Shown here: positions 26,852 to 36,229 of the stretch, one piece after another
How positions within the stretch are numbered: the first letter of the stretch is position 1
Layout of the letters: the number at the start of each line of letters is the position of its first letter
Source: Clostridiales bacterium
Lineage (GTDB): Bacteria > Bacillota > Clostridia > Lachnospirales > Lachnospiraceae
Assembly (NCBI GenBank): GCA_012512855.1
Contig: JAAZDK010000225.1
Span: forward strand, 1 to 36,457
Direction: 5' to 3'
DNA length: 36,457 nt
Position numbers and translations under genes: made by a program
The notes under the pieces: generated by a model
What the model saw: the letters and a program-made list of their open reading frames with translations, nothing else
Database searches by the model: none
What the model was told of the DNA's origin: nothing

Positions 26852-28972
26852 ATGAATACAAGCAATCAGGAAACAAACAAGGGTAAAGGAACAACACGGA
26901 TACCAAATAAATTAGTTAATGAAAAATCCCCTTACTTATTACAGCATGCATATAATCCGGTCAAATGGTATCCCTGGTGTGATGAGGCCTTTGAAAAGGC
27001 TAAGAATGAAAATAAGCCCATTTTCCTATCAATAGGCTATTCCACCTGCCATTGGTGCCATGTGATGGCCCATGAAAGCTTTGAGGACGAAGAGGTGGCG
27101 GAGCTTCTAAATGAGGCCTTTGTAAGTATCAAGGTGGACAAGGAGGAGCGCCCTGACATTGATGCCGTATATATGACCATTTGTCAGGCCACTACCGGTC
27201 ATGGCGGCTGGCCGCTAACAATCCTTATGACCCCTGACAAAAAGCCATTTTTTGCAGCAACATATCTTCCGAAGGATCCGGGCTACAATCTGATAGGACT
27301 TTATGATCTGCTGAGCGAGGTTAAAAGAAGGTGGGAGCAGGACCCGGCCGATCTGCAGAATACGGGAAACAAACTGGCCGACATAATAAAACGGGAGTTT
27401 GAAAGCTCCCTGGATCCTGCAGAACCAAGCAAGGATATGATTAACCTGGCTGTAACCCAGTTTAACCAGTCCTTTGATCATGAATTCGGCGGCTTTGGTT
27501 CTGAACCCAAGTTCCCCAGCCCTCATAATCTTTTGTTCCTTCTCCGTCATTCATATTATGAGGCAGACCAGAGGGCACTTTATATGGTCGAGCATACTCT
27601 GGAGCGTATGTATCGGGGCGGTATCTTCGACCATATCGGTTACGGCTTTTGCAGATACTCCACCGATGCAAGATGGCTGGTTCCTCATTTTGAAAAAATG
27701 CTTTATGACAATGCCCTGCTTGCTTTAACCTATACCGAAGCCTACCAGTATACAAAAAAGGAATTCTACCGTTCTGTGGCTGAGCAAATATTTGAATATA
27801 TCCGCCGTGAAATGACCAGCCCTGAAGGCGGCTTCTACTGCGCACAGGATGCCGACAGCGAAGGAGTAGAGGGCAAATATTATGTCTTTACCCCGGATGA
27901 AATTAACAGGGTACTGAACAAGGAAGACTCTGCCTCAGAGGATGCATCCTTTGCGTGCAACTATTTTAATATTACAAACGAGGGAAATTTTGAAGGTTAT
28001 TCAATTCCTAACCTGATACAGACAAATGAAATAATATCTTCAGACAACGAACAGCTAAGACGGGTCTGCAGCAAATTGTATACCTACCGCCTTAACCGCT
28101 CCAGACTTCATAAGGATGACAAAATCCTGACCTCATGGAATGCTCTTATGATTACAGCCTATGCCACTGCCGCAAAAGTGTTCAGGAATTCTGATTATGC
28201 GGATGTGGCAAAGCGGGCTGCACAGTTTGTCAGCAACAATCTGATGGACGAAAGCGGCAGGCTTTTCATCAGGTACCGCGATGGCGAGGCTGCTTTTCCC
28301 GGCCTTATTGACGACTATGCCTTCTACTGTATGGCTCTTCTTGCCCTTTATGATTGCAGCTTTGACGAGCGCTACCTAGAGCAGGCATGCGCTCTTGCAG
28401 ATAAAATGTATGAGCTTTTTGGGGACGACAAATACGGTGGCTTTTTCCTTTATGCCAAAGACGCCCAGCAGCTAATCTATCGTCCGAAAGAGGTATTCGA
28501 CGGTGCCATTCCATCAGGCAACTCGGTGGCAGGCTATGTTCTGCAGAGGCTGGCAAATATTACAGCAGACAGTAAATATATCCGGCTGGCAGACAGACAG
28601 CTGCGCTTCCTTGCCGGTCAGATATCCGATTATCCTGCAGGATTTAGCTTCAGCCTTATGGCCTTTCAGTCGGCTCTTTACCCCTCCAGGCAGATTGTAT
28701 GTGTGGCGGTACGCAGCGACTCATCAAGGGCCAATAACCACGAAGTAAACGATCCGGAAAATTACGAAGAGTTATCTGATTATCTGTCCGATAATTATGA
28801 GCCTAATACCGTTGTCCTGCTGAAAACCGAGGAAAATGCAGAAAAGCTGAAGGAGATAGCCGATTTTGTCGAGGATTACATGGCTATAAATGACAGAACC
28901 ACATACTACATCTGCGAAAATCATCATTGCATAGCTCCCAGCAATGAATTGATATCGGGGAATAAGAATTAA
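26852..28972 (+). CDS. Thioredoxin-domain-containing protein of the YyaL/SSP411 (DUF255) family
   Basis: [100 protein letters not shown]. Start at 26852 preferred (RBS AAGGAG); ORF track begins 26831. Confidence 0.95.
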   Translation: MNTSNQETNKGKGTTRIPNKLVNEKSPYLLQHAYNPVKWYPWCDEAFEKAKNENKPIFLSIGYSTCHWCHVMAHESFEDEEVAELLNEAFVSIKVDKEERPDIDAVYMTICQATTGHGGWPLTILMTPDKKPFFAATYLPKDPGYNLIGLYDLLSEVKRRWEQDPADLQNTGNKLADIIKREFESSLDPAEPSKDMINLAVTQFNQSFDHEFGGFGSEPKFPSPHNLLFLLRHSYYEADQRALYMVEHTLERMYRGGIFDHIGYGFCRYSTDARWLVPHFEKMLYDNALLALTYTEAYQYTKKEFYRSVAEQIFEYIRREMTSPEGGFYCAQDADSEGVEGKYYVFTPDEINRVLNKEDSASEDASFACNYFNITNEGNFEGYSIPNLIQTNEIISSDNEQLRRVCSKLYTYRLNRSRLHKDDKILTSWNALMITAYATAAKVFRNSDYADVAKRAAQFVSNNLMDESGRLFIRYRDGEAAFPGLIDDYAFYCMALLALYDCSFDERYLEQACALADKMYELFGDDKYGGFFLYAKDAQQLIYRPKEVFDGAIPSGNSVAGYVLQRLANITADSKYIRLADRQLRFLAGQISDYPAGFSFSLMAFQSALYPSRQIVCVAVRSDSSRANNHEVNDPENYEELSDYLSDNYEPNTVVLLKTEENAEKLKEIADFVEDYMAINDRTTYYICENHHCIAPSNELISGNKN

Positions 28973-29034
28973 ACTGTTAAGATTAATCGGCTGACTGCAT
29001 ATTATATAGTAATACAATCCATGAGGTTTTATAT

Positions 29035-29322
29035 ATGCAATGCAGATGGAGATATGAAACAATGATAGACGATCGTGATTTGCATATTCTTTATACCGCT
29101 TTGCAAAAGCACAAGGATGAATATGATTACTATCCACTGGTTGTAGCAAAGCGGGATGAAGCCGGATCGAACTATCGTTTCCTGTGCATTGCGGCACTAA
29201 AGACAAAGCCGGAATATGCATCTCATCTTGCCGAGATTGGGGTATATGTGCCTCCGGCAGGCAAGCCTTACGCCACATGTCTGTACAGGAGAGATTTTGA
29301 TCAGATATTTCCTTACTGGTAA
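29035..29322 (+). CDS. Small hypothetical protein (95 aa)
   Basis: Intact ORF with GAGG 8-10 nt upstream of the ATG, followed by a strong terminator at 29372-29401. Confidence 0.6.
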   Translation: MQCRWRYETMIDDRDLHILYTALQKHKDEYDYYPLVVAKRDEAGSNYRFLCIAALKTKPEYASHLAEIGVYVPPAGKPYATCLYRRDFDQIFPYW

Positions 29323-29371
29323 AATATGCAAAGCTCATGAATATATTATTATGAGAATTTTCTATTATATT

Positions 29372-29406
29372 AAAGGAGCTGCCTGTCAGACAGCTCCTTT
29401 TTATTT
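29372..29406 (+). terminator. Intrinsic terminator
   Basis: AAAGGAGCTG cctgtcaga CAGCTCCTTTTTATTT. Confidence 0.85.
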
Positions 29407-29508
29407 GCTTTTTCTATTGCTTTTTCTATAACCTTTATTCATATTTTATCCATTTCAGCCATATAGCTTGTTATACAGCAAGTCTCTGTCTTTCAAAATA
29501 TGCTACAT

Positions 29509-30369
29509 TTATTTTAGCAAATATGCAGCCGCCTTCTTAATCATATCCTGATGCACCTTCTGAACCACATTTGTTGTATGGGTCCTGCTGTTTTTGAAAT
29601 GAATATCCATAACACCGCTGCAGCCGTTATTTTTTACCGCATCAAGATTTACTCCATATCCGTAACCACCACTGCGCCCTCTTACATATTTATTCGCTGC
29701 AGCAGAGTCCAGACCGGCATGAGGCATAGCCGTCATCGAGCCGGCTATAACATAATTGTCAATCTCAACAATTACGGCTCTTCTCTCCCAGCTGAAGCCA
29801 CCCCATATATCCTTGATTATTTGAGTATCCTCCTTGGTCAGAGGCTCTACATCCGCATGATTTGTACCGTATGTTCTCTTTACACTAAAGCTCAAACCGG
29901 TTTCCACATCGGTTACGACAGCATTTTCCCCTCTTTCCCAAACCTTTTTTACTGTTGTAAACCAGTCAAAGGAGCCGGCCTTTTTGTCAGTTCTGTCGGA
30001 TTCCGCTGACAGGGATGAGGCCGAAATAAGAGAAAGCTCATCATCAGCAATATCTGCCGTCATGTCAACTGTACTGCCTGCGACCGACTTAAGAGCAGCA
30101 TATGTCTGCCTGCCAACTATCCCGTCGACATATAAACCATTTGCCCTCTGGAAACGTTTCACAGCCTCTTTGGTAATGCTCCCGTAATATCCTGTAACCT
30201 TGCTGTATGTAAAATATCCCAGATTCTTAAGCTCGCTTTGTATTTGTTCTACTTCATTTCCTCTTGAGCCAAACTTTAATAACGTAGCAGCAGACGCATC
30301 AACAGGTGACATTGCTATAACTGCTGCCGCCAGGCATGCTCCGCATTTTGCCAAAAAACCTTTTTTCAT
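29509..30369 (-). CDS. Secreted peptidoglycan-binding (PG_binding_1) domain protein
   Basis: Signal peptide MKKGFLAKCGACLAAAVIAMSPVDASA; LKFGSRGNEVEQIQSELKNLGYFTYSKVTGYYGSITKEAVKRFQRANGLYVDGIVGRQTYAAL. Start at 30369 preferred. Confidence 0.88.
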   Translation of the reverse strand: MKKGFLAKCGACLAAAVIAMSPVDASAATLLKFGSRGNEVEQIQSELKNLGYFTYSKVTGYYGSITKEAVKRFQRANGLYVDGIVGRQTYAALKSVAGSTVDMTADIADDELSLISASSLSAESDRTDKKAGSFDWFTTVKKVWERGENAVVTDVETGLSFSVKRTYGTNHADVEPLTKEDTQIIKDIWGGFSWERRAVIVEIDNYVIAGSMTAMPHAGLDSAAANKYVRGRSGGYGYGVNLDAVKNNGCSGVMDIHFKNSRTHTTNVVQKVHQDMIKKAAAYLLK

Positions 30370-30567
30370 ATGCCTCTCTCCTTGCTTCCTCATTATTGTA
30401 TAGACTTTGCCTGTTCAAGAGAATTATATTACATAAATATTAATATGTCAATTTATTTCTTAATATTTATGTAATATTTAATTAACCATTATGTAACATA
30501 TGGAAATCCACCCCTATTTATCCATAACTGATTACAACTGCCATATGACATTAAATTTTGCCAATAA

Positions 30568-30597
30568 AAAATCCCCTACATTTGTAAAAATGCAGGA
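30568..30597 (-). terminator. Terminator of the MarR-type regulator
   Basis: Minus strand CCTGCATTT ttac AAATGTAGG GGATTTTTTATT. Confidence 0.65.
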
Positions 30598-30623
30598 GAC
30601 ATCTTTAAAATAGTTTTTTCATC

Positions 30624-31052
30624 CTATACCATTATATCATTCAGCTTCTTAAGCAGCTTTTCCATTGTCTCAATTTCTTCTTTAGTAAAATTTTCTCTTA
30701 TGGTTGCCATCAGCTCAGCATTATATGAAGCATTCATACCATAATTCTTTGAAAACTTGTCGGTTACCTCCAGAAAATATTCTCTTCTATCTTCAAGTGA
30801 TAAAACCTTTCTTACATATCCCTTTTCAATCAGATTGCTGATGCGATATGTTGCATTAGGCTGCGATATATTCACATAATTTGCAAACTGGCGAACAGTA
30901 GGTCTGTTTAACAAAAAGATAACTTCCACACAATACGACTCTGTCGGGCTTAAGCTGTCCTTATCCTCATTGACACTTGAGAATAAATTCTTACAGTAAT
31001 TGTTGCGGAACTTATAGTATAATTTCTCAAATTCTTTTTCAAGCATTATCAT
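30624..31052 (-). CDS. MarR family transcriptional regulator
   Basis: 142 aa; winged-HTH NRPTVRQFANYVNISQPNATYRISNLIEKGYVRKVLSLEDRREYFLEVTDK. Confidence 0.85.
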   Translation of the reverse strand: MIMLEKEFEKLYYKFRNNYCKNLFSSVNEDKDSLSPTESYCVEVIFLLNRPTVRQFANYVNISQPNATYRISNLIEKGYVRKVLSLEDRREYFLEVTDKFSKNYGMNASYNAELMATIRENFTKEEIETMEKLLKKLNDIMV

Positions 31053-31380
31053 TCGCTCCTATCAAACATTAAATTGGTTTATTAACTAAAGCTTATAATG
31101 ATATTAAATGATACTATTTCTTTATTATTATATACATTCCAATCAGAAAAAAGCAATTGCTTATTTTAATTATTTAGGCTTCCATATAATAGCATTAAGG
31201 AAAATAACTACAGAACTTAAAAAAGATAATCCTTTTTGCTTCCCACAAAGCATATCTATATGGTATAATGACCAAAATAGCTTACTAATCCCATTCTATT
31301 TTCATGGAATGATTTAAGCCTTGTCATAAATAATCTTGTATGTATAAATGATTAATTAACAGACCAAAGATAAGCAAAAG

Positions 31381-31422
31381 CTTTATTCTGCAGGAATTCC
31401 TCAAAATACCTATAGAATAAAG
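31381..31422 (+). promoter_or_regulatory. Hairpin in the leader of the CcdA-thioredoxin gene
   Basis: CTTTATTCT / AGAATAAAG perfect 9-bp inverted repeat, about 150 nt upstream of the start. Confidence 0.35.
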
Positions 31423-31572
31423 GAAAATGTACATAATACCAAGAATCAGTATACATAGATTTTATTTTATTTTATCAAATAATTAACAAATATACTATCA
31501 ATAATTGATTTTCGTTTTTTTTCGGGTCATATTTTTCGTTTTGTTTTCGATTTATGCTTCAGGAGTGATAAA

Positions 31573-32919
31573 ATGCCTGCATTAAATGTATCAGCCACCA
31601 GTATTAATATCTTTATCGTGTTTTTGGAGGGAGTTTTGTCCTTCTTTTCACCGTGTGTAATACCCCTTATACCTGTTTATGTCAGCTATCTGGCGGGTAA
31701 TGCCAAAATAAGCACTGAGGACGGCAGGGTTAAATACATCCGCAAAAGGGTGTTCCTTCATACCCTTCTGTTTGTACTGGGTATTTCTAGTGCTTTCTTT
31801 ATTCTGGGCATGTCGGTGAATGCATTAAGAATTTTTTTCAACTCATATCAGATGGCTTTTGTCCGTGCAGGTGGATTGCTTATAATATTTCTGGGCCTGG
31901 TTCAGACCGGAATTATTAAACTAAGCTTCCTGCAAAGAGAGCATCGTTTTAATTTTAATATCGGAGAACGCAGGATGAGCCCTCTCCTGGCCTATATCAT
32001 GGGCTTTACCTTCAGCTTTGGCTGGACACCCTGCATTGGCCCGGCGCTTTCATCCGTCCTGGTATTGGCTGCCGGCAGCGACAGCAGACTGGCGGGGAAT
32101 CTCTTGATATTGGTTTACACCGCAGGCTTTGTCATTCCCTTTATGCTGCTGGGCCTGTTCACAACACAGGTATTGAACTTCCTGAACAGGCATAAAAAGG
32201 CCTTAAGATATACCGTAAAGGCTGGAGGAATTTTATTGATTATAATTGGCTTTTTAACTCTAACCGGCTGGATGAATTCAATATCCAGATATCTTAACTC
32301 ATTTACCGCCTCCTTAGGCGAGCAAACAGGCGCTCCCTCCCCGACCGAAGAGGCCGATAGCGGCAACAGGGACGAGCAAGCTACTGACAATGGAAACAAA
32401 GATGCTGTAAATGATAAGAATGATACCACTGATGGAAACGCATCATCAGAGAAGGAAAAATATCCCGCCTTCGATTTTACCCTTGTAGATCAAAACGGAA
32501 CTACTCATACCTTATCGGATTATAAAGGCAAGGTAGTATTTTTAAATTTCTGGGCTACCTGGTGTCCTCCATGCAAAAAGGAGCTTCCGGATATCGAAGA
32601 GCTGTACAGGGAATACGGTGAAAACAGCTCTGATGTAATCTTTCTTAGCATCACCAACCCTGTCAGCGACGAATATCCCAATAATGCTGACATAACAAAG
32701 GATAAGATAATTGACTTTATTAAGGAAAACGATATCAGCTTCCCTGTCCTCTTTGACGAAACCGGGGAAGTTTTAAGCAAATACTATATTTCAGCCTTTC
32801 CCACCACCTTTTTGATTGATACGGATGGAAATATCTATGGCTATGCCCCGGGCATGCTGAGCAAGGAAACTATGATTAGCGCCATTGAGCAGACAAAAAA
32901 ATCCACAGGTCAGGATTAG
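31573..32919 (+). CDS. CcdA-type cytochrome c biogenesis membrane protein fused to a TlpA/ResA-like thioredoxin domain
   Basis: 448 aa; FLEGVLSFFSPCVIPLIPVYVSYLAG and GWTPCIGPALSSVL (CcdA cysteines); acidic linker; then FDFTLVDQNGTTHTLSDYKGKVVFLNFWATWCPPCKKELPDIEELY. Confidence 0.93.
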   Translation: MPALNVSATSINIFIVFLEGVLSFFSPCVIPLIPVYVSYLAGNAKISTEDGRVKYIRKRVFLHTLLFVLGISSAFFILGMSVNALRIFFNSYQMAFVRAGGLLIIFLGLVQTGIIKLSFLQREHRFNFNIGERRMSPLLAYIMGFTFSFGWTPCIGPALSSVLVLAAGSDSRLAGNLLILVYTAGFVIPFMLLGLFTTQVLNFLNRHKKALRYTVKAGGILLIIIGFLTLTGWMNSISRYLNSFTASLGEQTGAPSPTEEADSGNRDEQATDNGNKDAVNDKNDTTDGNASSEKEKYPAFDFTLVDQNGTTHTLSDYKGKVVFLNFWATWCPPCKKELPDIEELYREYGENSSDVIFLSITNPVSDEYPNNADITKDKIIDFIKENDISFPVLFDETGEVLSKYYISAFPTTFLIDTDGNIYGYAPGMLSKETMISAIEQTKKSTGQD

Positions 32920-32957
32920 AATTATGGAATTTGCTTGAAAACACTGTGACTTTTCTT

Positions 32958-32986
32958 TTGACAGAACAGTTGTCATATGCTACAAT
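32958..32986 (+). promoter_or_regulatory. Strong sigma70/sigmaA-type promoter
   Basis: TTGACA (32958-32963), 17-nt spacer, TACAAT (32981-32986). Confidence 0.75.
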
Positions 32987-33028
32987 AGTTTTCAGTTTAA
33001 AGATTGATTATAAGAAAGGATGGTTTTG

Positions 33029-33067
33029 GTGTCGGTATTAACTGTTAGCGAGGTTTGTGGACAATAA
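33029..33067 (+). CDS. Candidate leader peptide MSVLTVSEVCGQ (GTG start; or 15 codons from ATG 33020)
   Basis: Short ORF directly downstream of the promoter with AAGGA upstream of the GTG; stop TAA 33065-33067. Confidence 0.4.
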   Translation: MSVLTVSEVCGQ

Positions 33068-33180
33068 GGATATTCTGTTTGTCTTGCTTCTTATCAGACG
33101 CAAGGCTCTCGAAGTATGCCTTTTTCAGTCCTGTAATCCACCCATGCAGTTAATACTCGAAGCTGTCCTTTTACTCGTGG

Positions 33181-33210
33181 CAGCGCTGACTTTACGCGCT
33201 GTTTTTGTTT
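33181..33210 (+). terminator. Intrinsic terminator (possible attenuator) inside the leader of the MutS2-like gene
   Basis: CAGCGC tgactttac GCGCTG TTTTTGTTT. Confidence 0.6.
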
Positions 33211-33311
33211 GCATGAGCCCGGTATGATATTATTGCGACCAAATTGGACAATCGGCACAGTCATGCCCTGCTCTATTTTGGCTTTTGAAATAATGGCTGC
33301 TATACGGACAG

Positions 33312-33359
33312 TTGCCCACAGGAGTATTAACCATTGTATGGTGGATCTTCTGTGGGCAA
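33312..33359 (+). promoter_or_regulatory. Long hairpin just upstream of the MutS2-like gene
   Basis: TTGCCCACAG / CTGTGGGCAA perfect 10-bp stem enclosing ACCAT tgt ATGGT. Confidence 0.5.
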
Positions 33360-33402
33360 TTTGCATTTATGTATAGATCATATTTTGAAAGGAGCTATCT
33401 GA

Positions 33403-35355
33403 ATGATTGAAAAATCAATGATTACACTGGAATTTGATAAAATAAAGAAAATTCTTTGCAATAATGCTGTTTCTGAGGAGGCGGGACTTAAGCTAGCGCA
33501 TCTTACGCCCAGCCTGAGTGAAGGCGAGGTTAAGGCCAGAATAAACGAAACCTCACAGGCAAGGAAACTCCTTGACAGTTTGGGAACCCCTCCTCTGGCC
33601 TCAATGAAGGATATTGGCATGCTTCTGGATCTGGCCCAGAAGGGAGCCATGCTTGTGCCTGAGCAGCTTGGCCAAATTGATATGTTTATCAATGCCTGCA
33701 AAAGGATGAAAAGCTATTTAAAGCGGGCAGAGTCACTTAGCATAAATCTTGCCGCCTATGGGGCATCAATCGATGAGCTAAGCATCCTGGCAGATGAAAT
33801 AAAGCAGGCAATCCGCAATAACCAGGTAGATGACAATGCCTCCGCAGAGCTTAGGGATATAAGGCGGCAGATGGAGCGAATTAATTCAGAAATAAAGTCC
33901 AAGCTGGATTCCATACTGCGAAGCAAAAAGGAATGTTTTACTGAGGGCTATGTGTCCATCAGAAACGGCCATTATGTACTCCCGGTTAAAAGGGAATACA
34001 AGCATATGGTAAGCGGCTCCGTGCTGGATATCTCCAGCAGCGGCTCAACCTATTTCATAGAGCCTGCAGCCGTTGCACGTCTTAAGGATGAGCTGGCCAT
34101 TTTGGAAATAGCCGAGAGCAATGAGGTCCGCAGGATTCTTTATGAGCTTAGCGCTCTTGTGGCAGATAACGCCCAACCCATCCGAACGAATATGGAAGCC
34201 ATGGTGGCGCTTGATTTTGCATTTGCAAAGGCAAAGCTAAGCGTAGATATGAAGGCGGTCCCGGCAAATATTAATACCGACAGAAGAATCGTTATAAAAA
34301 ACGGCCGGCATCCGCTGCTTAAGCAGGAGGAATGTGTGCCCCTCAATATTCAAATCGGTGACGGTATAAGAGGAGTCATAATCACCGGCCCGAATACGGG
34401 AGGGAAAACGGTAGCCCTAAAGACCGTTGGCCTGTTGCAGCTTATGGCCCAGTCCGGCCTTCATATTCCATGCGAAAGTGCCGACCTGTGTATGAACAAT
34501 GCCGTCTTGTGTGATATTGGCGACGGCCAGAGCATCACTGAGAACTTATCCACATTCTCCTCTCATATTACGAATATTATCAACATTCTCAACCATAGCA
34601 ACAACGAAAGCCTGGTGCTGCTGGATGAGTTGGGCTCCGGTACCGATCCAGCCGAGGGAATGGGCATAGCTATAGCAATACTTGAAGAACTTCGAAAGAA
34701 GGAGTGCCTCTTTATTGTGACCACCCACTACCCGGAGGTTAAGGAGTATGCCGCCAAAACCGAAGGCCTTATCAATGCCAGAATGGCCTTTGACCGAGAA
34801 AGCCTAAAGCCCCTTTACAGGCTTGAGATTGGTGAAGCAGGTCAAAGCTGCGCCCTCTATATTGCCAAGCGCCTTGGCATGCCCGCCCACATACTTAAGA
34901 AGGCTTATGAGGAGGCATACTTTAGCAGTCATAAGGAAGCGTCCGTTCCGGATAATGATTTCCTTAAAGATTTGCCGGTAAACGACAAAAGCCGGAATTC
35001 AAATCCCTCTTCACCGGCCAGGATACAAAGGCAAATACAGCCCAGACAGATAAACACAAGAAGCGAGCGCTTTAATATAGGTGACTGCGTTATGGTATAC
35101 CCTGAGAAAAAGCTTGGCATTGTATTTAGCAAGGCAAATGAAAAGGGTGAGGTGGGGGTACAGATACAAAAGAAAAAGACATATATAAATCACAAGAGGC
35201 TGAAGCTTAAGGTGCCTGCTGACCAGCTGTATCCTGAAAACTATGATTTCTCCATAATTTTTGACAGTGTTGCCAACCGCAAGGCAAGGAAGAAAATGAA
35301 CCAGGGCCACCAGCCCGGCCTTCAGATTGTATATGAGGATGATATTAAGGAATAA
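33403..35355 (+). CDS. MutS2-like ATPase (MutS family) lacking a recognisable Smr domain
   Basis: 650 aa; MutS2-like N-terminus; Walker A ITGPNTGGKTVALKTVGLL; LVLLDELGSGTDPAEGMGIAIAILEEL; VTTHYPEVKEYA; KOW-like FNIGDCVMVYPEKKLGIVFSKANEKGEVGVQIQKKKTYINHKRLKL. RBS AAAGGAGC. Confidence 0.88.
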   Translation: MIEKSMITLEFDKIKKILCNNAVSEEAGLKLAHLTPSLSEGEVKARINETSQARKLLDSLGTPPLASMKDIGMLLDLAQKGAMLVPEQLGQIDMFINACKRMKSYLKRAESLSINLAAYGASIDELSILADEIKQAIRNNQVDDNASAELRDIRRQMERINSEIKSKLDSILRSKKECFTEGYVSIRNGHYVLPVKREYKHMVSGSVLDISSSGSTYFIEPAAVARLKDELAILEIAESNEVRRILYELSALVADNAQPIRTNMEAMVALDFAFAKAKLSVDMKAVPANINTDRRIVIKNGRHPLLKQEECVPLNIQIGDGIRGVIITGPNTGGKTVALKTVGLLQLMAQSGLHIPCESADLCMNNAVLCDIGDGQSITENLSTFSSHITNIINILNHSNNESLVLLDELGSGTDPAEGMGIAIAILEELRKKECLFIVTTHYPEVKEYAAKTEGLINARMAFDRESLKPLYRLEIGEAGQSCALYIAKRLGMPAHILKKAYEEAYFSSHKEASVPDNDFLKDLPVNDKSRNSNPSSPARIQRQIQPRQINTRSERFNIGDCVMVYPEKKLGIVFSKANEKGEVGVQIQKKKTYINHKRLKLKVPADQLYPENYDFSIIFDSVANRKARKKMNQGHQPGLQIVYEDDIKE

Positions 35356-35552
35356 GCTTTAAACCGGCTCTGCATGTAAAATCATAATAACCTCACAGCA
35401 TAAATCTGCTGGATATTTTTAATAAAAAATGAAAATACTATATTCCATAAAGCCTGCGGCCAATTAACAATAGCCGTTAATTGCCGGCTAAAGCCGAGGA
35501 ATTAAACTATACCAGGAACTTAACTTAAACTGGATAATGAATGGAGGTTATT

Positions 35553-36071
35553 ATGATAGCAAATGTTCAGCTGACTGAAAAAGAAAGGTTTCTGCTTGAG
35601 GATGCAAAAAGCCATGAGGAGGAATGCATCCTAAAATATTGGAACTATGCCAATCTTGCAACCGATGCCCAACTTAAAGCAGTGTTCAGGGCAAACGGCC
35701 AGAAGGAGGAAGAGCATCTTCAGACCATTAATCAGCTGCTGGCAGGCCAAATACCGGAGCCGAACAAAAGCGGTGGACAAAATAATCCCGGAAATTCCAG
35801 CCAGCACAATTGGCAGAATATCCAATCACAGCAGGCCAGCATAGATCAGCAAAGCAGCGGCAATGCAGCATTTAAGGCATCCGACAAGGACCTGTGCACA
35901 GATATGCTAATGACTGAAAAATATGTTTCATCAACCTACAATACAGCCATTTTTGAATTCAAGGATCCTCAGATACGCAACATCCTTAACCATATCCAGA
36001 CTGAAGAGCAAAAGCATGGGGAAGCCATATTTGCCTACATGCAAAGCAAAGGAATGTATACCGCCAAATAG
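35553..36071 (+). CDS. CotF-like / ferritin-like spore coat protein
   Basis: Two ferritin-like helical segments (LTEKERFLLEDAKSHEEECILKYWNYANLATDAQLKAVFRANGQKEEEHLQTINQLL ... DKDLCTDMLMTEKYVSSTYNTAIFEFKDPQIRNILNHIQTEEQKHGEAIFAYMQSKGMY) with a Gln/Asn/Ser-rich linker; start at 35553 follows GGAGG. Confidence 0.8.
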   Translation: MIANVQLTEKERFLLEDAKSHEEECILKYWNYANLATDAQLKAVFRANGQKEEEHLQTINQLLAGQIPEPNKSGGQNNPGNSSQHNWQNIQSQQASIDQQSSGNAAFKASDKDLCTDMLMTEKYVSSTYNTAIFEFKDPQIRNILNHIQTEEQKHGEAIFAYMQSKGMYTAK

Positions 36072-36229
36072 TTGCCGCCTGTTATAAGCAAACTGCTTCC
36101 TGTTGCGGCCTGACTAAGGAAAAAAGCCTCATACTAAGCACCTGCCGGATACTCAAGATTAAAACAAAGCTCTTAATCCGCCGGTGGGTGCATTTCAATT
36201 TGCCCTGCCTGTATATACTCTTTGCCTGC

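Noticed and set aside
28772-29338. 188-aa minus ORF spanning the DUF255 gene end and the 95-aa gene
   Set aside because: Antisense to better supported plus-strand genes.
31108-31317. 69-aa plus ORF between MarR and the CcdA fusion
   Set aside because: AT-rich low-complexity translation, no convincing RBS, no recognised family.
33094-33366. 90-aa minus ORF in the leader of the MutS2-like gene, considered as a transposase or gene remnant
   Set aside because: No recognisable transposase motif or terminal repeats; the hairpins, terminator and promoter on the plus strand explain the region better. Another frame (HGWITGLKKAYFESLASDKKQDKQNILIVHKPR) is short and could not be assigned.
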